From: Lineus longissimus
Taxonomy: Eukaryota; Nemertea; Pilidiophora; Heteronemertea; Lineidae
Direction of reading: 5' to 3'
Assembly: GCF_910592395.1 (NCBI RefSeq)
Contig: NC_088320.1
Coordinates: 1,676,001 to 1,736,000, forward strand
Length of the DNA stretch: 60,000 bases
In this document: one piece after another, positions 1 to 14,500 of the stretch
Position numbering within the stretch: the first letter of the stretch is position 1
Layout: each line of letters begins with the position of its first letter
Notes under the pieces: generated by a model
Told to the model about the DNA's origin: nothing
Databases searched by the model: none
What the model saw: the letters and a program-made list of their open reading frames with translations, nothing else
Translations under genes and position numbers: made by a program

Positions 1-2344
1 TCCTGGCCTTGTCCTGAGTCTAGATGAGCAATTTCGATCGAATCTTGAAACAACCTGTTGCATCAAGCTGCCTGCGAAAATGAGAGTCTCTATCCTGAAT
101 CTGACAATGATTTTCGACCATGCTGGTGTATGTCATTTGTTGGTTCGCCAAGAATGCCAACATACAAATCAACAGGAATTTATATTCATCGCTGCTAATG
201 AAAAGAAATTAAGGAAAACCACAACAAGAAAATGCTCTGACAAATATCTAAGAAAGATTTTAGCTTTGATACCAATGGATCTGATAATGACAATTAAAGT
301 TAGAAGAAAAATATTTATGATTAGTGTGTTTCTAGATTTGACTAGGACTTCTTGTAGTAACGCACTCTGAGTGTGGGCCATGATATTGAAATCAGACAAT
401 ACACTGGTGCTATGATAAAGGAACAAACATAAAGGTATCACTAAAGATTGGTTAAGTTCTACTTTTTCTTCGTAAGCTACTTGTAAAGGAATCTGTCTGA
501 TCATCCTCCGTCTCTTTCAGAGAGAATGTCTGGAGAAGTAGCTGACCGACTGAAACAAAGCAAAGACCCTATCCCCCCAAAATCAGTTTCTTTCGAGATC
601 AGAGAACGGCGGTCATTTGACAGATTACTTTAACATCTCCTACTAAAAAAATGAGAATTGTTCAACCTACAGTGATACCTTTCAGTTTATTCCTTTATGG
701 TGCTATACAATGCTCATCACTTCCATCCACACAACATGAAGTGTGTACACTGCATACTGAGGACTCCTCAATGTAAGCTGACATATGACTTTCAAGTAAA
801 TAACTTGTGCAAAATAACTTCAAAGCACATTATCAAATTTTCAAAAGATATAGTTACTTTTTGCGGGATATTTTGAAGATGTCGGTGGATCTGTAAACCA
901 ACAAGCAGATAAGGCTGACATAATATGGGAGAAGATGGGGAGGAAGGAAAGTGTGAAAGTGCTCTGTAGATAGTGCAGGTCAGCTTTAGATATCACAAGC
1001 CACCAAAATGTCTTTGTAACCAGTACTGCAAGGCTAAATATCCAAGATCCGTTCAAATAGACCTTAGCTGCCATTGGAGGGCAGAGCCACATTCCCGCCA
1101 GACGGGCCCAAAAAAAGTGTTTTTCACGCAGATTTGGAAAAAAGGAGGTGGTCCCCCAGAGAGCCTGTAAATCCTGAAATATGGCCCTGCTTATAATGAT
1201 AGACATGGATATTTGCCTCTGAAAAAGCCCTAAGGCTGACATTTCAAGCAGATACTGTTAGTATAATGGAAGGAAAAACCAAGTCACAGGAGAACGCAGT
1301 GTGACCTTTAAACAGGGCCTGTTTGTTCCAAGGGAATAAGAACCTACCCTGGATATGACAACAAATGCCAGCTATCACAGTTCTTACCTCCAAGTCTCTT
1401 CAATACTATTTTTAACGCTACTTTACAGGACCGGGCTTAACCTTTACAACACCAGTATCGGAAAAGACTCAGATTTCTCGCAAGGGATGTGAGCTGACAA
1501 CATTTAGAGTTGGATGCCATTGTTATTCTGCCCCCAAGGCATTCATTTTGGAACACAACTTTACATTTTTTAAATGTTTTTTGCAGTTGTTTATAACCAT
1601 AGAAACAAAGTATTTTGGGTAAATGCTCTCACAAATCTATGATACACAAGACACTCTTGTCTTGAAGGCTTTCATTATTTTCATCAATATCCATCGAGAC
1701 ATTTATTGAGAATACATGTTTTTAAACTAGGTCAATTCAAATCCCTCTGCAACATAATTCTAAATTGCATGCAATTCCAAAATTACCACTTGAAAATTCA
1801 ACCTAGTGTTGATTTGGTGAAAACTTTTCTAAAATGATCAAAAATATAACTGCATGCAATTCAGAGTTTGGTGAGTTCTAATCCGGAACGTTCCAATTTG
1901 TAACCATGTGACCTTTGGTTTCGATCTCAATTTCAATTAATTTGAAAACGTTAGCCGCCATTGAATTCAAACGAACCTATCGACTGCACCAAAAGAAGTT
2001 CAAAACAGTTCTTGATTCGCTTGCGGAGCCGTCAGTTTGACAAATCTACTGCAGAGGCCACAGTTTCAACAACAACTTAAATGTATGTTTTCAACTTCAA
2101 TTTTCAAAAATCTTTCCACTTTTTGTACAGCCGAGGCTGATTCATTGGCCTGGATTTCCTTCTAAAAAGCTTTTCATTTTTAGTTTTGATTAAGCACATT
2201 AAAAACATCAAACTTCCACAAACATTTCAGAAAATTCACGAGACAATTTCTTCCTCAAAGTGCCCTCCCGATGGTATACTGCCATTTTTCCAATCCACAT
2301 TTTACATTCTCCAACCAAAGTGATTCTAAATTGCATGCACTTAC
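1..2344 (-). other. Region downstream of exon 20; C-terminal exons not identified
   Basis: The transcript must continue into this stretch or beyond it. I see no segment with clear similarity to the vertebrate transmembrane and cytoplasmic end. Several acceptor-like sites exist (after 78, 551, 1083 on the plus strand scale, all read on the minus strand), each followed by a short open frame in the right phase; none is convincing alone. Confidence 0.5.
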
Positions 2345-2563
2345 GTGGATAGTAGATTGCAAGCATCTCCGTACCGTCTTGTGTCTTCTGACTCGCATTG
2401 ACTGTCATGTTACAATCACGCAGCGCCCCCTGTGAGTCAAGGATTGCATCAAAACCTTCCAAACATCGGCATTCATTGATATCGTGGCAGTAGGTGTTCG
2501 GGACGAGACATTCTGGGTTACATGATTTGATTGTGAGCGGCTTCAAGGATTCAGGACATCCCC
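2345..2563 (-). CDS. THSD7A: THSD7-like coding exon 20: EGF-like module
   Basis: 219 nt, residues ~1388-1461. Acceptor TTAACTCTTTACAG|GGGG. It encodes GCPESLKPLTIKSCNPEC, YCHDINECRCLEGFDAILDS and LRDCNMT, a six-cysteine EGF-like unit in the position occupied by 'CNPPCSQPHSYCSETKTCHCEEGY' in vertebrates. It ends at CCAC|GTAAGT (2344), an excellent donor, in phase 1; the open frame that continues past it is intronic. It is separated from exon 19 by 8.4 kb. Confidence 0.93.
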
Positions 2564-5500
2564 CTGTAAAGAGTTAATTAGGAAGAGAATCAGAGAAGTT
2601 AATTAGTAATTAGTAAAGTTAATTATCAAGGCTGTTCACTTAATATAGGAAACAGGTATTCCTTGATAATGATATGTCATATTCTTGGGTAAATTTGTAG
2701 AGATAATCACCGATGCTGCAGAGCAAACTGAATGACACTATCAGGATTAAGAGCAGCAGAAAGCCATCACCGTTGAAATGAAAGCAGGAAAAAACTCCTT
2801 CCTCTGTAATGTGACAAGAAAATCAATTTCATGGGCAGAGTGTTATAGATGCATGCACTTAGTGACGATTGTAAAAATGAAGCTATCATCACTGATGGAA
2901 GTCAACACAACATCATACAGCCGCTCCCATTGAAGGAAAAGTCAACCCGCCTTCCTCCGTGATGTGACATCAATGCCAGAGATTACCCATGTGTGAACTT
3001 AGTGACGAAGATGATTCATTCGATTTGTTTTCGTATAGGAGCTACACATACATTTTTGTCACGAAATGTCATCACAATGTGGAGGCGTAGTTACTCCCGA
3101 GGGAGGCTGTTTGCATGATAAGATCCGATCGCATGTGCGGAAGATTCGTATTTTCCTTATCCATCTTGTAATATGACTCAAAATATCAAAGAGTAAAAGT
3201 GATGAGAGACAGAGCCGTTAAGACAATATCAAGATTATTCCAATAGTAGATCTAAGAATAGTAAACTACTTCCTTGTAATGGAACACAAAATCAGGATAC
3301 TATAGTTACAATAAAAGGATTCTATGAAAGAGGCTCAGGGTCTGATTTGTTTCTTGGCCTTCTTCATTTCATTTCATGACTATGGATGCCATGCGTCCTC
3401 AAGACAGGCACGGATCCAAAGCAGGCTCACCTTGGTGCCCCCACATCCTTTGAATGGAACATTCAGCTGCTTTTTCTTACACCTATCTGTATAAAGAATT
3501 GTTTTCTGACAGAAACCCCAGTAACGATTAAATGATTGGACTCACAAGCAGCCTGCATAAACATAATTCTGCAAAAAGCAAATTGCGTACAGCCTATCTC
3601 AGTGCTGGCGATTAGGTATCCTGCAAATTGTATCAACACGCAGCGGGAAGTTAAATTGATTGAATTAATCGGTCTATTCTGCAGGGAAACAGAAAAACAC
3701 AGTATTGATGTTGTTCGTGATGACAGTTGTTGGAATGTCATCAACAAGCCGTGAGTGCAAGTAGCTATTCAGATCAGTTTCTAACAATGATTACAATCTG
3801 CAACAGATGTGGGATGATAAGAGGGATTGCAATATTAATTTAACTCTCTTCAAGTACATGATTGGAACTGAAGTTAAAGTTGGGGTTGGTCTGATATTGC
3901 TGAAGGAATAGGCCATCACCCCACGTCACACTTTAACCTCGGTCTATCCTCATACCTTTCAGCAGACCACAGATTAGCTGCTGAATCAGTGCAACAACGT
4001 GATGGCTGTTTGATACCCATTTATATATCTGGGTGGAGTAAAGCAAGTTAGACCAAAAGACAAAAAGAACCATAAGACAAATGGTACCATTAGAAAGTGT
4101 TGAATGAGAGCTTTCCTATGAGCAGTCACCTCAATCAAGAATACTTTCACATTCAATCTAACACTCATCTGTTGAGATCAGAGCTATCTTTGACAAACAT
4201 GTTTCTGCTAACGTCCTTCTCATTGTGCACGGCTCCAATTAGCCTGTGTCGTTCCTCAAAATTACCTGTTTCCACTTGTTAATCGACTTGATCTATGCCA
4301 ATCTTGCGGATACGGCTACCAAGTGATCTCACTGATTGGCAATTGTTGTGGTGTCACCTTAGGGGGTTTGTTCGTAGAAATGTGTATTTTCATGCAAGCT
4401 ATCGATTAGAAGTAGTAAGGAGTTTGGAATTGGAAAGGTTTCAATGAGGCATTCTTATCTGAGAGGCGTGGCACTGGAATGGGCTGAAACTCACTGTAGA
4501 GATTTGGAATATCCACCAGTTATCTTAGCGGGACTTGAGTTGACCAAGTTGCTCATCCACTAGCTTGGCTGTTGTGCTGCTCCCAAGAGACCAGCAGATA
4601 TATACGACACGTCAATAAATGAATCTGAGATATGCGATGTATGTGTTGAAGACACAGCCAATGTGTTTTGTTATCATCCAGCTCCTGTCAATATTGCAAT
4701 ATCCCCTCCTTTTCCTCAATGTTCACCCAACTTTCAATTCATCACCGGCACTTCCGTCCTTTTCAGCAATCTCACCGGACGTGTTGACGTCAACAGCAGG
4801 TGTTCGTCATGATTAAGTGCCGATGAATTCAGCAACTGATGATGTCGGGAAGTGATCTGATTGACCGGAAGAGCATCAGCAAAACTGCTGGACAGAGTCC
4901 TGAGATCAACAAAGATGTTATAACATCATATAACGTAATTCTTGTGCTCGGATAGTTGAAGGGGAAATTTATGTTTATAAGGTGCCACCAGGGGTTGAAC
5001 TTTCGACAGTAAACAAAAATTAGAAAATGGTCGAGGTGTCAGTGAAGACTATGTTTGAAAAGTCTTTGTACAGGCTGAAGCTCCTTTATGATAACATTAT
5101 TGCCAGTGCAAAATAGAAGTCCCATCTCACTATAAACTGACCTAATCTACAAAAGAGTCCCTCATAGGCTAGCGCATGGTAGAGCCCATAATGGAGCCAA
5201 CTTACGGATGGCAGTGCAAAAACACTATCAAGTCCATTTTTCCATTACGAGAGAATGGGCAAAAACCACAAAGAGGCAATGGAATATGTATGAAGACAGA
5301 CAGATAACTGAAATCACTGGTTTGATGGTTTCCATGACGATCCGCAAGAAAATAGTCTAGAGTGATTCAAAGGTGGATTGTCTTTCAATCGCGGTAATCA
5401 ACAAAGATAGACTATTGAAACCAGACTCATCATACATTGGTATTACCGCAAAATTGAATTTTTGGTATGCTAAAGGGACAATATAGGCAGCAGCTAGGCA

Positions 5501-8500
5501 GGCCAAATAAAGTTACACAAAGTTGCCAATAGGGGTTTCCCACATCTCACAGTACGTCGAAATGATTCACGCTTGTACGAGAATATATTCAGTGCTGAAT
5601 CTGACATGACCCAGGGCCTTACTGTGTATATTAGTCACCTGAAGATGGCCAAATTAGCCCAGACTGTTCCTGCCTATATCCGCCTTGAAAGGTTTACTTT
5701 GTTCATTCAAGAATCTGAAAGCTGAACTTGAATATTTCCAAATGTGTAAATACGTACAGAATATACATGTCAACGAGGTTGTTGTGTAGACTGCCCATTA
5801 TAAATGCCAACATCACTGTCACGTAGACAACTCCTACAATTCCTCAAGAACTCATGCGCACTAGATCAGCCCGATTTATCACAATCACTGCTATAACCAT
5901 TAATCATCAGTTTAATTTTGTTCCTAATGACACCATGCCGTCGTAAGAAATCACAGGAACGAAAAAGCCAATCATTCCGCAAGACGAATTGCTCTTTGTG
6001 ATCGTTATTCATTATTTTGAACGGCAGAAGCAGTAGACGCGCAACAGGTGGGATATGGAAGAGAAATTGACTACGAGGCAATACCAGTATGTAAAATAAA
6101 CTATTTGCCAAACTCCATGGAATACTGCAATCATGGAAGTTTTAGCCCCTCTAAGTCGCTCTGAGTCGCTCAAAAATTGGCAGTTACAGAAGATTAAGAT
6201 ACTGCTTGGAAAAAATAGCCCAATGACATTAGGGATCAGGATATCAATCTCAAAATCAAGCGTCTGAACGAATTTCGATTCACTCCAATGCTCATCCAAC
6301 TCCTCCCCTCTCCATCATCTTTGCTCAGCTTATCAAGGTGACTTCTTAATCAAGATCCTTAAGGTTTCCAAAAATAACCATCTACGGATATGAAATTGAT
6401 CATTCAATCATGTAAAGCTCGTTTATTAGGTTTATTCTTGGAGAAGGTACGGCCGTTTCTCAAACGCTAATGATTTGCTATGCCATAAATCAGACATATA
6501 CCATTAGATAGGGGCATTTCATGAGTTCTTTCAAAGGCGGCAGAATACATATCCCATGATTTTAACACTTTGAATTGGTTCATGTGTGGCAAACAAAACT
6601 CTACTAAATTTCACTTTTATGGGCATATTGGGGCTGATAATTTTTTGTCCTAAGACAAGATTGCAGAATGTAGCATTGTACTATAGGAGCATTTCACCTC
6701 AAGGTTTTTAAACTTCAGAATGACCTGATATAAGACGCTGTGACTGGTTAGTCAGGATGTATAAGAGAGCGGGTTGTACACCTCATGACTACCATGAGTA
6801 CCTCATGATCAATACTGCATCAGCTTTCCAATATGATCCTGTTATTCTCCAATAAATGTCCCATGAATGCGAACAATGGTAGTTTATTGCCAGATATAGG
6901 GAATAAATGTTTGAAAATTCAATATATCAAACTGATGAGAGGACTCCCTGTAGGTTTTTGGTACTATGTTTAGCATCGGTGGAGGGCTGCCGGGGATGGT
7001 CATTCTTGGGAGGATGCTGAAGATTGCCCGATAATCACTGCAGGATGAGCATTAGATTTTACCAGGGTTTAGCCAAAATTGCTCAAAAGGATTTGGTACA
7101 GAGCCATTTTTAACCACTTTCCTCCCCTCCTTATTACGGGAAGTGTGGGAATGGCAGTACAGTCCAGTACGACTGGCATTGACTCATGCAATACTTATCC
7201 AACCAAGCGGCAAAAGCGAAATAACTCATCGCTTACACCTCCATTTTTGTTTGCCCGGCAAGTTATTTCTGTAGAAATCAATAACCTTTTCCACAAATGG
7301 AATAGTCGCATTAGACAACCTTTCAAACAGTTTCTATGTTGGCTTATGAATAGCCGAAACTCAATGAAAAATGGTTTAACAGCCGGTTTCTGCTCAAAAG
7401 CTGTGATTTAAATGACAGATTCCTGATTGAGAGCGGAATTTTAAGTAATATATTGACACCACGTTTCTGTTGGGCAACTCTAACATTACTTGATTGCAAT
7501 GTAGCATTGTTTTCACTATAAAATGCATTAGGCCACATTCTGGTCTAATGCTGTGTTGGATTCGATGGCCATGGAGAGTTTTCAGCGGGGTTTTCAGCAG
7601 CTTTGGATTTTTTTTGCAGACAACTTAGTTAAATTTGAGGTCGATATAATGGAGCATGGTGGAGCGCAAATTCTGCACAGTTAAGCCTAGCTAAAGTCTG
7701 TCTGATTTTGGCCTACATCAACTCGACCATTCCGGACCTGATTTCAGTACAAGGACCACAAGTGCAGTAATAATTCTCTGTTTATATAGCGAGGTTAAAG
7801 TCACTTATTACTTCATGAAATATGGGCAACAGGAAACATTTCTCCTTACCTTACTCGTAGACTCCTAATAAGACCAATATTCCCCATGAAATTCTTTCAT
7901 ATAGAATTCTTTGATCAAGGCTCTACATCCAATCAACTAATGTGTCAAATTCAATTCAAGGTAAATGGAATCGTTAAGGAGCCATGTTCACATCCGAATC
8001 AAAAACACGCTGACAGTGACCAAACTGAAATCCAGCGAAAAACTCAAGTGAAATATATCTCGAACACAATCCCTTCTGACTAGTCTCGAGAGAATCAAAC
8101 TGAATACAAGATTAGCACTTAATTTCATTCGTGAACATAATCCACGAAGTATGAAATCCCTCAAGATCAATAGAAACTAAAATGGTCAGACACTTAAGCT
8201 TGTAAATGAGGCAGTATTATTCCAAATGAATCCTGATTCGTTAACACCACTTCCTTATCTCAAATCCCATAGAAATGCCGTCGATTTAAATCTTGTAAAT
8301 AACTATTCGTCCTTTGGATGTCCTGCGGGTCCGACGAGTGAACAACGTTCCGCCGTGACTGGCATCACATGCCTTTGATGAGTGTGGTGTTTCATCGCTG
8401 CATGTGTACTGGCATTAGAGCATCATCCAAGGGGCTGTTTCATCGGTGTGTTCGGGTAGTGATGAGGGATCTGGTCTGGCAACTGGAAGGTCATGGGTTC

Positions 8501-11500
8501 GATCACCATCAGTGGCATCCCTAAAGCTTTTGATGTGTGTTATAATTTGTTGTTAGCTGCGAGGCAGCCTGCATTTCAATTTAGACACAAATATTTTATC
8601 GGTTTAAAGTGCTGTGCCGATAAAACGACCCCTAGAGGACTTGATATAACTGACTTGTCACTTCTCTCATTAAGTGAGCCACTTGGCGCTGAAAACTGGG
8701 ATTAGGTGGAGAATGTGCCAATATTACTAATGAGTGAAGTGAGCCAAGAGCTTCCCGACTAGTGAAAGCAGCACCTGATTAATACTGGTTTTCATAATGC
8801 CACTAAAAGCATTCTGTCAAAAAATCGGAGAACTAAACTGAACAACAGGGCCTTTTTAATAGATATGGCTCCAAGTAGAGCTGCAATCAGTTTTTCCATG
8901 TACATTGATTTTGATGTAAACAGAAATCTCGGCATCCTGCATGATTTTTAGTAGCTTGTAGTCATATGGTGGAATGTCAAAATGTTTATGAGCATTCTCA
9001 CATTGCTGATTAAACCTTGGTTTGGTGATGGATTGGAAACAAAGCCCTTCAAAACAACCCGTCGGCTCACTTCCACTGGGATTTTTTCATTGTAAATCTT
9101 TTCCGCTTGCGTCTCTGCACAATTAACGTCATTCATTGTCTGTATAGTCTTGTCAACCACAAACCAAACACATTCCTATAGTCATCCATTATATTGCCAA
9201 CCAATATGTTGTGGCCTTATGTCCCACTAGAGACGAAGAGCCATAAGTAAGTAAGTAATATTGCCAACCAAAGTCATAACAGATAAATTCCCATGTAGAT
9301 TCCGGCAAAAGGCTAACATGGAATTGAAGCCATAAACCATCGCAATGACCCAATATAATCAGAAATATGATTGAGATCCAAGCAAAAAACAGCAGCTGGT
9401 TATTTCCCTTGAGTGCAGTTCGCTGCAGAAATAGTTCCGACACCTTATATCATCTTGAATAGAAATAGGCAAATCAAAGAAGCAGGCGTGGTCCTGATTT
9501 ACTGTTAACGGCTGCGCTAAATCTTTGCAGGCATTTTGTTCTTGGATTTCACGATAGCTGCGAGCCGTGAAAAAATGAATATCGCAAAGTACATTTTGGA
9601 TTGCGTGTGGGAGCAGAGTTCCCATTTAGCAGCCCTAAAAAAGACCTAAACTCTAGCACTTGTCTCCAGAGAGAGATCACTGTGTGCTAATCGGACATGA
9701 TTCAGCATCTTCAGTCCACAATAGATGGAAAACATTATTAGCTAGAGGCAAATCATCTCACTTTGGGGATAAGAACTGGAGATGAGATTTCTTTTCATTG
9801 TGGGGCAATCTGTCTTAGACGCCCTCATTAGTGAGTCCATTTGCAGCATTTATGTAGGAATGTGCATCGACCAGTTAGCAGACAAGCTAACAAAAGACTA
9901 CCGGTACCCAGAAGAGGAGTTGAATGCAAAATGCTTACAGCCTATAATAGTCAAGCAATACATGGGTTCAGACCGATGGTGATGTATAGGTGAACCATAG
10001 AAGGGGTATAAGTAGTTTTTGCGCGACTGGATCAATACCAATGAGACCTGAAGGATGGCTGATCTGGCTGGGGAATAACAACAGCGAGAAGCATATCGTA
10101 CCCGTATTGTGTACACGTCCCTACAGGCATGACCGAATTTATCTGATCCAGCAACCTAGAAAGAAATTTCCTTTTTACAGAGTATAATGCACTGTGACTA
10201 GGCAACACATATCATGATAACATGGCATGGCTCTCAGCAATCTCCTTCATATATTTCCTTTCTGCATTGCAAGACCGAGTGGCTTGGATAACCATTTATG
10301 AATAATAAATAAGGAAGTCTGACCACATGCAATAACTCGATCATTCTCGGCTAAATTATCTTTATGCACGAGCTCTGTCGAAAGCTGTAGTTTTAAAATG
10401 TGGTGCTACATATAAACCCATGTAAGACGGAGTTGTCCCTAAGGCAGATGAGACTCCAAATAACGGAAAACAGCTTTCTGAGACACATGATAAGAAAAGA
10501 AAATGATGGGAAAAGTCCTTGTAAGCTATCAGCGAGTAAAGGTTGTCATGGTTTCAGTTAGTTGTGACAGGCGTCTAACATCTCAAAGGAATGCGTCTAA
10601 CAGCTTTCATTTTAACACTTCATGGGATAAAGAGTAACTTGTATGTCCACAAAAACGTTTGCAAATGCAACCCCTCTTGTAGGTCATGTAACGGTTAAAG
10701 GGGTGCACTGTTCATTGACAGATCTTCAGTTTACATATACTTGTGGTCGATTGTATCTAGTTTCATTTTTTGAACATACTGTTCGAGAAGGAATTCGGAG
10801 ACATCTGCAGCACTGCCATCTAAAGTTGAAAAAACAAAATAGTCAGCCAAGATAAAACCAAATTTCAACTCTATAACAGAACCAGTCAACTTAAGCAGCA
10901 GAGATGGAATTTAGTCTCTCGCCAAATGAGAATGATCAACTTCATTAGCGTTTAAGGTTCACAGTTTACAATACTCAGAAATCAGAAAGAGTTTCTCACC
11001 CACCTATAGCTCTGATACCATCTGATCGCTGACACCATGTATCCCTCGTATTATTCTTCCAATCTGAAACATGCCATTTAAATGTGTAGTACTCCCCTTC
11101 TTTGCATGGCCGTGTTTCCCATAGGTCAGTTGGGCAAGGTGCACCACTATGGGCCGGGAAGCTGAGGATTGCCCTGGAGCGTGTTTGGATGCCTTCTGGA
11201 AGGAACAAAGAAACAAAGGCTTCAAGATTAGTTCACATTGAGAGCAACTGGTTCAAATCAGAGACACCAGCAAATAATCCTCATAATTCGTTAACACAAA
11301 TACACACACCGACATACCTTCATCCGGCCCATCACCCTTTCTAACACACTCTCCCCAACGGGACCATCGCGACATGACACAATCCCCAGGACAAGGCACT
11401 CGACATGAGGTCTCTGTTTGAAGATCCTCTAATCGCCCAAGATTTTTCACACAAAGATCTCGACTGACTTTCTTTTCATCATCTTGGCGACAAGTTATGT

Positions 11501-14500
11501 TTCTGTAACGCATGCCTCCTCCACACCCAGACTCCTGGAGAAAAAGAAAAAAGGTGTAAGTCATTTCACCTGAGTTTAGCAACATCTGCAAAATATTCAC
11601 TAAGTTCTTCCACTCCAAAATAATATCTGTGGAACCTGAACAAGTTTTAGTTCAACGAATTTCTTGCAGATGGAAGCAACACTAGTTTGTATCCACACAG
11701 TAGAAAAACCATGAGGTAGTTATGCGGTAGTTGCATGATATTTGTTGTAACTTTGCAATCAGCAGATTTCTTCTGAAGAATAAGCTCACCAGGACTTGAC
11801 ACTCTGTCCATTGAGACACGTCCCACTTATAACACATCTTCACCTCACACGGCATCTTCTGGTCCAGTAACGGTGGACAGTCACGCCCCCGACCTTCAGG
11901 TTTCAGAAGTATGGACCTCCAGCGTCGCTTGTATGCGATGCCACAGTCCCTGTCGCACTTTGTCCACTCTGACCAATGGGAGACCACGCAGTCTACATCA
12001 CACGTCGTCGAGCAGGAGATCTCCAAAGGCCCAGCCACTTTACTTTCATTCAACTGGAGGTAAAAGAAAAAAAAACTTTAGAAAACCAGAAAAACTCTCA
12101 TATCGGTACTGGTCTATTCTAATGCGATAGAGATGAGAAGTCTGATGATGTCCATTCAATTCTTTATCGAAATACAAAGGCAATTTACCCCTTCACAATG
12201 TTCACTAGCAACGATTCTCCTATCATGGCGCACACACTGACGATGCCGTATTTTCTTCCCATTTCCACAAGTGGCAGCACCAGGCAAGAGACAACTGCTC
12301 CAGGTGGTAAATTGCCATGAATACTCATGGCATGTCTGATTGAGGATGCATGGTTGTATTTCGTTGAGCTGGGGGCAGGGCGGTCCGTTGGCCTTGGCTT
12401 TCTGGAGGATACTTCGATGACGAGTTCCTGACTGGAGGATGTCGCAAGGCTGCAAGAAATATCAGATGAAAAGTCAATCAAGAAAGCAATTTCTCATCAT
12501 CACCACTAGAACATTACCCTAGACATCCCTTCTCATGTTCTCTACCTACTGAAGTATGGTCTCATTTTACTATAAATGGCAATAGAGGGGAAGAAACATG
12601 AGAGCAACATATTGTTTGGGTCAGCCAGGAGGTCCACAACCGGAGTCATTGATTGGAAGAGCATACTAGTGAAGGTACAGGGCACTTTGTGATTCCATAG
12701 ACCTACCTGTGGGCACAGAGACCATTCAGACCATTGGCTGACGATACAGTCGCCGGGACAAGGAACATGACAGAAGGCTGTCTGTTGAGGTTTTGCGTGG
12801 TGATCACACATAGATGCGTTGATCTCTTTCTGGGTAGTTCGTGATGACTCATACACACATCTGAAACACAAAAAATACTGCTTATCAAATGACCAAAGTT
12901 TTGATTGATAGAAAATACATGGGGAAGATTAAAAACTCTGATATGAATCTTTTTCCTGTAGTTGTCACTTCATAAATGAGCACACCTACCTGACTGATCT
13001 CTCCTGGGTACCAGGTCCGCAGTTAAAGTCCTCCATACCTGCCATGGGCATCCCAAGGCTGCACTGGCTCCAAGGTTCTGTGATCCACTTGTAGTTGTCA
13101 CATGAGTCACCACAGCATGGTCTCGTTTCAGTCTCCTGGGAAAAGAGTAAAACCTTTCAAATCTTATAAAGTCAAGAACTTGAACAACAAGAATACTTAT
13201 TTATTGGAACCAAAGGCGCTCTACAGATATCTTCCACATTTATTTCATTTTCTCCATACACTTCCATCATACCTGCTTTGAGTTATCCAACTTTGGACAC
13301 TTCCGGCCTCCAACGTGAGCTTTCTCCATCAGTTTTCGTGTTCTAGTCTGCACTCCACATCCACAGGTGGCAGTGCAAGCTGTCCAAGGTGTCCACTTGG
13401 ACATTAAGCAATCCTTGTGGCAGTTGAAGACACACACTTCTTCCTTGAATGCTGGGAAATGAAACGATATCATAAGTGATTGTTGCTGGCTACAGACAGG
13501 TCTTACTACAATGTCCTTTTACTTCCTGCACCTCAGTTGGCATCGAAACATTCAAGCTGATGCAGGAGTCTTAACTATGGAATCCAACCAGACCTACAGG
13601 GCTTTTTGATTACCTTTAGCTCTGTCGATAAAGTGACTGCCTTGTAATTCAAAGGTCCCAGGTTTGAACTCTAGCTGGACCTTGGTGTTGTGACCAGTTA
13701 CAATAGTGTATCTGTTTTTGACAACCTTCAAGCTAACTTGATAACTTCATTCAAAATGACACTGTCTAGACCTTTCAAACAAGCTTACCTTTATCCGAGC
13801 ACTCTAATGCTCTCCCTTTAAATCCCTTATCATCTTTACACATCAGCGCCTTGTATCGTCTACCACCACCACATTCGCCCTTGATGCCATGACCTATGAT
13901 GGGATGACCTTTGCCCTCTACCTCCAAGATGCAATCAGACCAATCACCAACGTGTTTTACAGTGTATTTTGGACATTTACATTGTATTTTTTCAACCATT
14001 GGGTATTTTTCCTTATCGCGGCATTCCTCTTTGGATATGCTAGAGCCTGGAAGGCAAGACAAGACTTGTTAAAAACAGTACTTTTTTTTGCCCCAAATGA
14101 CAAAATTAAGAAGCAATGTAATTGAGGCCTGCAAATTCACATAGATCAAAATTACATGTAATATTAGTACCCCAGCTAATCTCGATAGGCCACGCAGAGC
14201 AGTGGACCGGCAATCCAAAGATAAGTGGTTTGAATCGCAGTCAGGGCACCGTCTAACCCTCACCATCTGCTCAAAGGTTTTGTGTCAAGATGGTTTTGGA
14301 AAGTTTAATCAAACTCACCAATCATAAACCGTGAACGCCGCTTATGACCAAGACACGACTTGGTACATCTCGACCAATCAGACCAGCCGGACAAATCGCA
14401 TAGCTTGTCACATGAGAGGACGCAGTCTTGCACCACACTGGGTGGTTCATAGCCATGTTTGATACATTCGTCAATAGTGACTGTCACACTTTCATTGACG

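Larger units (their letters stand above)
2564..11003 (-). other. THSD7A: Intron 19 of the THSD7-like gene (8.4 kb)
   Basis: Long AT-rich intron without a recognisable exon. It contains a dispersed ~190 bp repeat (5472-5660), a tRNA-like SINE (about 8440-8515) and a small element with target-site duplication (9191-9271). The segment about 5860-6050 looks unusually CpG-containing with ATTA motifs and could be a conserved non-coding element, but this is only an impression. Confidence 0.8.

Noticed and set aside
841-1242. 133-codon minus-strand open frame with hydrophobic segments as the THSD7 transmembrane exon
   Set aside because: The hydrophobic part contains a lysine, no glycine/alanine-rich family pattern is seen, and the downstream tail does not resemble the vertebrate C-terminus. 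Kept only as a weak candidate in the findings.
2208-2344. Coding continuation of exon 20 past 2345
   Set aside because: A consensus donor (CCAC|GTAAGT) lies at 2344 and similarity to the family stops before it.
9359-9625. Coding-looking 88-codon minus-strand frame in intron 19
   Set aside because: Exons 19 and 20 join perfectly without it, and the acceptor-like site before it gives a stop in the required phase.
13615-13692. Functional tRNA gene
   Set aside because: A and B boxes are recognisable but acceptor and D stems do not pair, so a SINE origin is more likely. The same applies to 8440, 14190, 31118 and 53780.
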